Source: Ichthyophis bannanicus
Taxonomy: Eukaryota; Chordata; Amphibia; Gymnophiona; Ichthyophiidae
Direction of reading: 5' to 3'
Length of the DNA stretch: 64,000 bases
Assembly (NCBI GenBank): GCA_033557465.1
Contig: CM066033.1
Span: forward strand, 17,361,080-17,425,079
Positions 47,541 to 57,485 of the stretch are shown here, in pieces. The number at the start of each line of letters is the position of its first letter. Position 1 is the first letter of the stretch. The notes below the pieces were generated by a model, which saw only the letters and a program-made list of their open reading frames with translations, was not told where the DNA came from and ran no database searches. A program made the translations under genes and the position numbers.

Positions 47541-50500
47541 CAATGTGAACATAAGATATGCCATACTAGGTCAGACCAAGGTCCATCAAACCCAGTATCC
47601 TGTTTTCAACAGTGGCCAATCTAGGTCATAAGTACCTAGCAGTTTCCTCAAAAGACACAGGTTCCACAAAGCTTGTATTGGGTCAAGCAGTGATATCCTG
47701 GGTCGCTTTTAATAGTGGTTTATGGACCTTTCCTCCAGGAACTTGTGCAAACCTTTATTAAACCCAGCTACACTAACAGCCTTTACTACGTCCTCCGGTA
47801 ACAAATTCCAGAGTTTGATTACACGTTGAGTGAAAAATTATTTTCTCTTATTAGTTTTAAATAGTTTACCCTATAGCTTCATTGCATGTCCCCTAGTCTT
47901 TCTATATTCTGATAAGGTAAACAATCGATCTACGTTTACCCGTTCTACTCCATTCATTAATTTATAGACTTCTATCATATCTCCCCTCAGCCGTCTCTTT
48001 TCCAGGTTAAAGAGCCCTAACCTTTTTAGCCTCTCTTCATAGGGGTAGCCTTCCATCCCCTTTACCATTTTGGTTGCTCTTCTCTGTACATTTTCTAATA
48101 ACGCTATATCCCGTTTAAGATACGGCGACCAGAATTGCGCACAATATTCAAGGTGCGGTCGCACCATGGAACGATACAGAGGCATTATTATACCTACAGT
48201 AGCATTCTATTTGCTCTCTTGCCTGCTGCTGCAACCTGGGCGGAGGGTTTCAACAGGTTATCCATGATGACGCCTAAATCTTTTTCTTAGGTGGTGGTTC
48301 CTAATGTGGAATCTTGCATTGTGTAACCATGGTTTGGGTTGTTCTTTCCTAGGTGCTTAATTTTGCACTTGTCCACATTAAATTTCATCTGCCATTTTGA
48401 TGCCCAGTCTTCCAATTTATCAAGATCCTCTTACAATTTTCCACAATCCTCTTGGGTTTTAACAACTTTAAATAGTTTTGTTGTCATCTGCAAATTTGAT
48501 AACCTCACTCGTTATTCCCTTTTCCAGGTCATTTATGAATGTGTCAAAAAGCAGCGGACCCAGCACAGATCTCTGGGGTACTCCACTATTCACCTTTCTC
48601 TATTGGGAAAATTGGCCATTTAGCCCTACCCTCTGCTTTCTATCTTTTAACCAGTTCCTGATCCACAATAGTACACTGCCTCCTATCCAATGACTCTTTA
48701 GTTTTGCCAAAAGTCTCTGATGAGGGACCTTGTCAAAGGCTTTCTGAAAGTCCAGATACACTCTATCAACCGACTCACCTTTGTTAACCTTTTTATTCAC
48801 ACCTTCAAAAAAACAACAGATTAGTAAGATAAGATCTTCCTTGTCTAAAGCCATGTTGGCTGTCTCCCAATAAGCCATGACTCTCTACATGTTCAGTAAT
48901 TTTGTTCTTTATGATGGTTTCTACCATTTTTTCCGGTACTGACCTCAGGCTCACCGGTCTGTAGTTTCCCGGATCACCCCTGGAACCCTTTTAAAAAATT
49001 GACTTTACTTTGGCCATCCTCCAGTCTTCTGGTATTACAGATGATTTTAATGATATTTCACAGATTACTAATAGCAGGTCTGCAATCTCATATTTCAAAT
49101 CTTTCAACACCCTTGGATGTATACCATCCGGTCCAGGTGATTTGCTACTCTTCAGTTTATCAAATAGTTGCAATACATCTTCCCAGTGCATCAATATTTC
49201 CTTCAATTATTCAACTGTATCACCTTTAAATACCACTTCAGTCATGGGTAACATCCCTACATCTTCCTCAGTAAAGACCAAAGCAAAGAATTCATTCAGT
49301 CTCTCCGCTATGGCCTTGTCCCCTCTTACTGCCTCTTATACCCCTCTATCATCTAATGGTCCAACTGACTCTCTCACAGGTGTTTTTGCTATGAATGTAC
49401 TTGAAAAAGTCTTCATTGTGCATTTTTACTTCCAAATGGCTTCCCCTCTGGTCAGTTCATGAACCAGCTGCTCCAAGAAGCAGTCATTTATTTCATCTAG
49501 AAACTTTATCTCCCTAGTATGTCCTGCTGTGTCACTGACCCAGTCAATACTGGGGTAATTGAAATCACCCATTATTATTACTGTGCTGTAAGTTTTGTTA
49601 GCTTCTCTGATTTCTTTGAGTATTTCATCATCCATTTGTTCATTCTGGCCAGGCGGTCAATAGTACACCCCCACTGCCATCTCCTTCCCCTTTTGACATG
49701 GAATTTCAATCCATAGAGATTCTACAGAAATTTTGTTTCCTGCAAAACTTTAAGCCTTTGTGACTCAATGCCCTCTCTAACGTAGAGTGTAACCCTTCCA
49801 CCAATTTGATCAGCTCTATTACGATATAGTTTGTACCCAGGTATCACACTGTCCCACTGGTTGTCCTCCTTCCACCATGTCTCTGAGATACCAAATCATA
49901 ACTAACCTCTCATTTAGTGCTATATATTCTAACTCTCCCATCTTATTTTTTAGACTTCTAGCATTTGCATACAAGCTTTTTAGAGACTGTAGTTTCGTCG
50001 TATTAATCTTCTATAGGTAGGAAGGGGTAATTTGGAATCTTTAAGCTCTGTCTGCTTCGTAATCGAGAGCATTTGGGCTACTTTTGTCTTTATTGGAACC
50101 TCTCTGCTGATATGCCCTAACTTCATTCTTTTGGTAGTATCCTTCAAGGATACATTGTTTTGAATCATGTACTCATGGGCGACTGTCGGCTCACCCCTTT
50201 TATCTAGTTTAAAAGTTGCTCTATCTCCTTTTTAAAGGTTAATGCCAGCAGCCTGGTTCTATCCCAGTTAAGGTGAAGCACATCCCTTCGGAAGAACCCC
50301 TCTTTCCCCCACAATGTTCCCCAGTTCCTATCAAATACAAAACCCTCATCCTTGCACCATCGTCTCATTCACTCATTGAGACTCTGGAGCTCTGCCTGCA
50401 TTTGGGTTCCTGCGCGTGAAACGGGAAGCATTTCGTAAGTTCTGGATTTCAACTTCCTACCTAAAAGCCTGAATTTAGCCTCCAGAACCTCCCTACCACA

Positions 50501-51316
50501 TTTTCGTATGTCATTGGTACCAACATGTACCAAGACAGCAGAATCTTCCCCAACACTATCTATGACTTGTTTAGGTGGCGCGTGAGGTCTGCTACCTAGG
50601 CACCAGGCAGGCATGTTACCAGGCGATTCTCACGTCCACCAGCCACCCAGCTATCTACATGCCTATTGATCGAATCACGAACTGTAATGCCTGTTCTAAC
50701 CTTTCCCTCATGGGCACATGGCCCTGGAGAATCTTCCTTGAGGCGAGAGGGTTTTGCATCACCTGGAGGACAGGTCCTAGCTACAGGATCACTTCCTGCC
50801 ACACCAGGGTGATGCTCTCCTGTCACGTGACCCCTCTCCTCCATGGCAACAAGGATGCTGCCAGACTGGATGTGGGACTTTAGGACTATATCCCTGTAGG
50901 TCTCATCTGTGTACCTCTCTGTCTTCCTTATGTCTTCCGCTACTCTAGCCTCCAGAGATCGGACTCGTTCCCTGAGAGCAAAGAGCTCCTTGCACCTTGT
51001 GCACACATAAGACCCCTCACCAACTGGGAGAAAATCATACATGTGACACTCAATGCAAAAGACTGGAAAGCCCCAATCTCGCTGCTGGACTGCTGTCTGC
51101 ATCTTAGTTTTAAGGTTGTGTTTAGATATTTAAGTTCTTTAGTTACTAAGGGTTGCTGGGGATACTTATATTAATGAAACTATACCCAATACGTTTAATG
51201 CACCTTGTTCACCTGAAGCTTAATTAATCTCAGGTCCTTAATGTTTGCCTGATGAGGATAAAGAGCTGCACCTGAGAGCAGCTCCTTTCCTTTAAAAGGT
51301 GTAAGTACCTATAAAG
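47541..51316 (-). mobile_element. CR1-type LINE, near full length, decayed
   Basis: On the minus strand: a 5' UTR (51316-51103), ORF1 (51102-50369), then ORF2. Endonuclease is marked by VIIMGDFNYPSIDWV near 49560. RT is marked by SKSPGPDGIHPRVLK near 49130, the GNYRPVSL block near 48965, VYLDFQKAFDKVPHQRL near 48750 and a VPQRSVLGPLLFD block near 48580. The C-terminus (48185-47871) has VRPHLEYCAQFWSPYLKRD and RRLRGDMIEVYKLMNG. The 3' end near 47550 reads GGTCTGACCTAGTATGGC in the minus sense. Stops and frameshifts are frequent. Confidence 0.9.
50369..51102 (-). pseudogene. CR1 ORF1 with zinc-binding head and SGNH-esterase-like motif
   Basis: First frame (51102-50596) begins MQTAVQQRDWG, has a C-X2-C pair (CTRC, with CIEC upstream), then a coiled-coil-like segment (LRERVRSLEARVAEDIRK). 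A frameshift near 50605 leads to the second frame, with a VLVHVGTNDI stretch, the GxND block of SGNH hydrolases reported in CR1 ORF1 proteins. That ORF1 is thought to help membrane or RNA handling in retrotransposition. Broken here. Confidence 0.75.
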
Positions 51317-52984
51317 CAGGGGTCTCAAACCCAAATTGCTTTGAGGGCCAAATGAGGACTTGTAAAGTAACCCACGGGCCGCATAAGACGCGGGGCCTCA
51401 TCTGCATAAATATTTGCATAATGTTGCCATACACTAACTTTTAGTAAACATACCTCTTAATGAGTGTATGGATAAAGAAAGGCTAAAAGATTTCTACATT
51501 ACTATAATCCAGTGCCAACCGCCAGGCACATTAGGAACTACTACAAACACTGCCCATTTAGAGCCCATAGCAAACCCGCCATATCCTAACAGCACTACCA
51601 GGACTCACAAACCACCATACTCTACCTATCAAAAGGCAATGCTGCAAATATTAAATCAATATATTTCAGAGAATAACAATACATGACCTACTAGGGAAAG
51701 AGAACAAGTGGCAATGTCAAATAGGAATTACATAAACGGAATACCTCAGCTGAGTTATACATGCAGAACATACACCATCACCAAACAAGGAATCACAATT
51801 TAGAAACAGGAAGACAATAATTAAACTGGGAACCCCAAAAGCCAAACTTGGAATGTACAACAACACTGTAGAAATAAAACTATAAATTAATTTCCTCTTG
51901 TACTAAACAAAGCGCAGACGTTAATGATGCACATTTCCCAGAGCTGACATATTCCAGTTAATAAATTCAAAATAAAGACAGATTTTTCTATCTTTTTGTG
52001 CATTTTTTTCAGTTGCAATTGCTTCAGCTACTTTCTTCTGGTTTCTTCATGTCTTCTGCTAACTCTCCATCATCTGCTGTCCATTTGTCCTTTCTTCTCT
52101 CTTCTAGTTTTTTTCCATTCTCTCTCTACATCTGCTTTAACATACTAATCTTTTTCCTTTTGCTCTTTCCTCATTCCTATTTCATCCACTCAAATTTTAC
52201 CCCTCCATCCTCCAATCCACACTTACTCTCCCAATACCTGGCCAATTGTAGATTTTTCTTCCCTCCCACACAAAAGATTTTTCCCCTCTCCATTTCACTC
52301 TCCCAGCCCCACCCAGCATCCACTAGCTTCTAGTCCCCACATGAGCCTATTTCCAGTCCTATCCTAGCCCCACCATCAGCCCATTTCCAGTCCTAGCTCC
52401 CCCATCCATTTCCAGTCCTATCCTAGCCCCACCATCAGCCCATTTCCAGTCCTAGCTCCCTCTCCTCACAGCTCATTTCCATTCCAAGTCCCCCTTCCCA
52501 TCAGCTATTTGCAGTTCAAGCCCCCCTTCTATTCAGCCCATTTCCAGTCCTAACAGCCCCCCATAGTCCATTACCATTCCTAAGCCCCCCAACAGCCCAC
52601 TTCCAGTCCTAACCCCCATCACCCCATTTTCAGTCTTAGCCCCCCCATAACCCCATTTTCAGTCTTAGCCCCCCAATCAGCCCACCTCCTGTCCTAACCC
52701 CAATCTGCCCATTTCCAGTCCTAGCCCCCACCATAGCCCATTTCCAGTCCTAACCCCCCCATTACCAGTCCTAACCCCCCTCCCCCCATCAGCCCGACCT
52801 AACCCCCCAACCCCCATCAGCCCAGTTAAATTTAAAAATTAAAAAAACAAAAAACTGGCTGCTGCCGCCGCTGTGGCAGCGGCAGAATCAACTGTCCTGT
52901 GGCCCCTTCCCGTCTGCCTGGCAGTCTCAGCAGAGCCTCGTCAGCTCCATCAGCGGCGGGCTTTTCAAGCTGCGAAGAGAGTAT
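51317..52984 (+). mobile_element. hAT-like element, copy B of the 33-kb repeat
   Basis: Starts CAGGGGTCTCAAACCC, a standard hAT terminus, followed by a GGGCCGCATAAG segment. From 51390 to about 52925 it matches 33023-34692. No matching 3' terminus was found before DIRS sequence begins near 52985, so the 3' end is truncated or rearranged. No transposase is visible; frames of about 70-110 codons come from pyrimidine tracts and the minisatellite at 52310-52800. Confidence 0.7.
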
Positions 52985-55212
52985 TTCCCCCTCGCGGCTC
53001 TGTTAAGCCTGCCGGGGCTGATGGCAATTCCTTTGGATCCTAGAGAAGCCTATCTCTGTCTCTATCTGCCTGTATCATCAGTGTTACTTAAGGTTTGTGG
53101 GCCCCATGGGACCCTTTCAGTTTCAGACCCTTCCATTTGGCCTTGCAACGGCTCCTCGGACCTTCACGAAGATTATGGTAGTTGTGGCAGCAGCTCTGTG
53201 TAGCAATCTGGACAACTGGTTGATTTGAGTGAAGTCACTAGGGATAAGCATGTCATCAATGCAGTGAGTCCTCACCACCCTACAGAACCTCGGCTGGGTA
53301 GTCAACACGGCCTAAAGTCACCTCATGCTCTCTCAGGATCTCATATATGTGGGAGGCATGGTTCAACACCAGCCAGAGCTTGTTTTTTCTGCTGGAAGAG
53401 TGGATGCTGAAGCTACAATCACAGATTCAACTTTTCTTGTGCCAGCAGGTCCAGTTAGCGTGGTCTTATCTTAGATTTTGGGGTCCATGGCAGCAATGTT
53501 GGATCTCATTCCCTGTGCCAGGCTGCACAGACTGTCCACTGCAGAGGACCCTGCTGTCACATTAATTTCCTCAACAGCATTCACTCTCAAGGAAGCTACT
53601 ATGCCTGGTGGAGGTCTGCAGCAGCCTGACTTGGTGGTTGGATTCCTCCAAATTGTTGAAGAGGATGCCACTGGAGTCACTGGACTGGCCAATAGTGACA
53701 GCAGACACCAGCCTCTCTGGATGTGGAGCACATTGTTTGTCACAGGTCACGCAGGGACGGTGGTCTGCAGAACAGAATGCGTGGTCGATCTGTCGTCTGG
53801 AAATGTGTGCCTTCTGGCTAGTGCTCCAAGCCTTTCTGCTGATACTACATCACAAGCCCGTGCAAGTCTTTTCGGACAATACCACCATGGTGGCATACAT
53901 CAAGCATCAAAGGGGCACAGAAAACATGCTGTTGGCAGAGATTTCTCTGCTACTTAAGTGAGTGAAGATGAATCTTCTAGGATTGTCTGTGGCCCACATT
54001 ACAGGGATACAGAACATGCAAACAGACTTTCTCAGCTGTCATCAGTTGTATCCTGAGGAATGGACCCTGGGGCAGTTGGTCTTTCTCAGTCTGACCTGAT
54101 GATGGGGGATTGCTGGGTAATGGACCTGAAAGTGTCTGCCACCAATGCCAAAGTAGCCCAGTTCTTCAGCCACTATCGGGGAAGGATGTCCAAGGGACTC
54201 GATGTGTTAGCATTTCCACTGTGGCCTCTAATAGGTCATTTACTCCAGCTCATCGAAGCGCACTGGAGGGTAGTGGTGTTGATTGCTCCCAATTGGCCTC
54301 AGAGACCATGGTATGCTGACCTCATTCAACTGGTGGTTGTTGCCAGCAAGAGCCGATCTATTGTCATAGGGTCCATTCCTGACGCTTGAGAGGGTGTACC
54401 TGAGGAAACAGTTATTCAGTGCAGATCATTGCCATGCTGTTTCTCACTCATAAGTGTTCTACTTCTGGGTTTGGCAAGTCATCAAGACTTGAGACCATTG
54501 TGGGCCACTGTCCCAAATGTCATAGCTTTTTTTACAGGCTGGTGTGTAGAAGGGCCAAGCCTTGCATTCCCTCCAGGTGCAGGTCACTGCTCTCGCTTGT
54601 TATCGGGGTTGCATTCAGGACCTCTCTTTGTCATCTCATCCTGATGTTCTGCGCTTTCTTAGAGTGGTCAGATAGTTGCGACCACTACTGCATCCCGCAG
54701 TATCAGCTTGGGACCTTAATTTTGTTTTGACTGGTTCTCTCTTTGAGCCCTTAGGGACTGCATCTCTGAAAGATCTCACCCTGAAGATGGTGTTTCTGGT
54801 GGCCATTTGCTGAGCTTGGAGGATCTTGGAACCACAGGCGTTACCCTGTAAAGAGCCCTTTCTTATCCTTTCCAAAGAAACAGTTGTGTTGCACATGGTT
54901 CCTTCCTTCTTGTCTAAGGGAGTGTCGGCGTTCCACATGAATCAGGCTGTGCTTCTGCCAAGGTTTCCAGATATGGAGGATCTGCAGCTCCATCTTTTGG
55001 ATGTGTGCAGAGTGCTCTATCATTATCTGAAAAGGACGGAATCGGTTTGCAAGACGGACCATCTTTTTATCCTTTTATGGGGACCCTTGCAAGGGTGAGG
55101 GGACCTCAAAGGCTTCCAGTGCAAAATGGCTAAAGGAGGCACTATTGGGATTGCACGCCCATTCCCCTAGAGCTCAGGCAGCAGTGTGGGTGGTCTTATA
55201 CTGCGGATATCT
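52985..55212 (+). mobile_element. DIRS1-like RT, RNase H and tyrosine recombinase, decayed
   Basis: Plus strand, several frames. RT remnant at 53020-53230: IPLDPREAYL, then CGPHGTLSVSDP. RNase H at 53608-53961: VTADTSLSGCGAHCLSQVTQ and VFSDNTTMVAYIKHQRG. A linker with NMQTDFLSCHQLYPEEW follows near 54010, then WPQRPWYADLIQLVV near 54290. The tyrosine recombinase is at about 54420-55210, with SLKDLTLKMVFLVAI, PFLILSKETVVL and an HSPR segment near 55170 corresponding to the HxxR catalytic block. Many stops. DIRS elements use recombinase rather than integrase. The 5' part is missing here and could be the block at 44780-46680. Confidence 0.85.
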
Positions 55213-55632
55213 ACAAACACAAACGCCAAAGGAAAGACATCTGCTCTGATTTGTTGGAGCATTTTGAAGCTGAGGGGGAAGCCTTTTTGTCCCGGATCGT
55301 CAGAGGTGACGAAACCTGGGCTCACCACTATGAACCAGAGACTAAAAGGCAGTCCATTCCATACACAGCACACAACCGTTTGTGAATGTTTCTCACACTT
55401 TCTTTCTCCTCCACCAAGAATTCAATTATAGCTCGTTGTTTGTAACGTGTGTCAGTCGCAGACGCCATTTGAAGGATCACTACCGCCTCGCTATTTGTCG
55501 GACGACTGTAAAATTACACACATGTGTCCTTTGAAGTTCCTAGTTACTACCCTTTCAAATTCACACCTCTATCTTCATTCTGGACTGAGAAAAAACATGT
55601 GGGGCATTACTTCCTGAGCAACCCTCGTAACT
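55213..55632. mobile_element. Mariner relic with head-to-head halves
   Basis: On the plus strand 55215-55345 encodes KDICSDLLEHFEAEGEAFL, then GDETWAHHYEPETKRQS, the region around the first catalytic aspartate of mariner transposases. On the minus strand 55471-55348 encodes the start MASATDTRYKQRAIIEFL, the N-terminal helix-turn-helix. The minus strand ends at about 55632 with ACGAGGGTTGCTCAGGAAG, a mariner-type terminus. The two halves are in opposite orientation, so the copy is rearranged and non-functional. Confidence 0.8.
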
Positions 55633-55845
55633 CACACTTATAACACTCAACCCGAAACACCAATAAAGGGGGATGGGGCAGAAAAAGCACTTCCAGGGCA
55701 CCTCACAGTTCACTTAATACGCACTATTATGCTACATTGGATACTAAGAGTAATCCAATTACACAGCAGTGCTAGCTCAATTTTAAAGGAAAGAACACCT
55801 TGAGATTGGGGCTTAGCCCTGCAAACAGAAAAATAAATCAAATGC

Positions 55846-56970
55846 TATTTATTTATTTATTTATTTATTTAAAGTTTTTATATACCGCCTTTCTACAATT
55901 CAAGGCACTTTACATAGAACTCAACATAAAAGTGTAGTTATAACTGTTGTACATAGAACAATAATTTGAAGTAGAAAACATGTCTATAGTTAACAAGTAA
56001 CGGTATATTACCAGAAAGGCATCTATGTACATTTTGAAAGAATAAGGGGGGAGGGTAAGGGGGTAAAAAGGAGGGGGGCAGGAGTGCATAAGGAGGAGAA
56101 TTTATAGAAGTGGACTAAGTGGGAGAGTTTAGCAAGTTATATTGGATCTGGGTTGTCATGGGGGATGGAGCCAGAATATTCTTGGAAAAGGAATGTTATT
56201 CGTTTTTTCGGAACTCTCTGTGGTCGGAGCAACCTCATAGATCAGGTGGCAAGGCATTCAATTCTGAGGAGGCATAGAAGGAGAAAACCTGATTACAAGT
56301 AGCTTGTTTGCTCCGTAATTTTGTGAAGAGATGTGAAGTAGGTTAGCAGAGTTTGTCCTACGAGATCTGGAGCCTGTAGGCTTGGAGAGGAGGGTGCAGA
56401 GGCAGGGGGCCGATTCAAGGTGATGATTTTGTGGGTTAGGGTGAGAGATTTAAATTTTATCCTAGACAGGATGGGGAGCCAGTGTAGGTGTCTGAGTATA
56501 GGGGTGATGTGGGATCTTCTGGAAGTCTTGAAGATTAGATGCGCAGTTGTGTTTTGGGCCAATTGGAGTGGATAGGTGCTCTGTTTTGGAAGGCTGCGAT
56601 ATATAAAGTTGCAGTAATCAAGGGTAGGGGTAGTTAGGGCTTGGCAAACAGACCAGATGGAATCTGGGTTTAAAAGTGGGCGGAGGTCTCTAAGGGTTCT
56701 AATTTTGGAGTATATGGAGCGGGTTGTTCTATTTATTTGTTCCTGGAAGGTGAGGTTCTTATCAGTTATAATGCCGAGATATTTAACTTCTGTTTTAACA
56801 GAAATAGGGTAATTCTTGAGGACAATTGATTTAGGGGGAGTATAGGATGGATCAGTGAATAGATGGATGACTTCTGTCTTGGTTAGGTTAATGACCAGAT
56901 TATGTTGCTGGAGCATAGGTCGAATAGAGGTCATATTCAAGGGAGTTGGCAGGATTCCAATGCAGAGGGA
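55846..56970 (-). mobile_element. L2-like LINE 3' part
   Basis: Minus strand frame 56940-56293 (215 codons) reads VKYLGIITDKNLTFQEQ, LRDLRPLLNPDSIW, ILRHLHWLPILSRIKFK: the RT thumb and C-terminus as at 46681-47365. The 3' UTR ends at 55846 with GGCGGTATATAAAAAC and an AAATAAATAAAT tail. 5'-truncated and abutting the ERV2 LTR. Confidence 0.85.
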
Positions 56971-57418
56971 GTGTAGCAGCAGAGCGCAGACAAACCAATA
57001 ATACCAGGAGTCAGTTCAGAAGGTCCAAATCATTTATTTGTGCACAAGTCTCAAGCAAAGTCAAATTCAAAATGGCTGGCCAGTTCATCAATTTGTTACT
57101 TTCATACTTCCAAGGCCATTGAGCCAATTTGTGCATGTAGGGGAGCAGGGCTCTGCAACCTTTCTGTCAGCAGTTTCAATTAAATCCCTTACAGCTGCAT
57201 TCTCTTATCAGTGGGCATTTAAACATATTTTTCCCATTGCTTCAATTCTACTAGTCTGAGCTAATTCATTACTTTTACTGAGTTCTAATTCTACAGCAGC
57301 ATATGGGGGGGATGTGCAATTCCTTTGGGCCTCTTCATAGGCTTCATTTACAGGTCAAGCTTGTTAAGCCTGTCTGCTTATGTCAGACACTATGGATCAC
57401 AGGCCTTCGCCTACCACA
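56971..57418 (-). mobile_element. 3' LTR of provirus ERV2
   Basis: Minus strand starts TGTGGTAGGC and ends GCTGCTACA; 448 bases, about half the ERV1 LTR but with the same end bases and a similar R region (TTTGTGCACAAG, with AAATAAATG near 57035 in minus sense). No second LTR is present in the window. Confidence 0.88.
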
Positions 57419-57432
57419 TTCCCCCCGTTGAT
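57419..57432 (-). other. Polypurine tract of ERV2
   Basis: Minus strand reads AATCAACGGGGGGAA directly before the LTR start. Confidence 0.8.
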
Positions 57433-57485
57433 TAATCTCACCCTATTAGTTAATAAGGTGTGAGAGTTAAATCACTTAAAAATAG

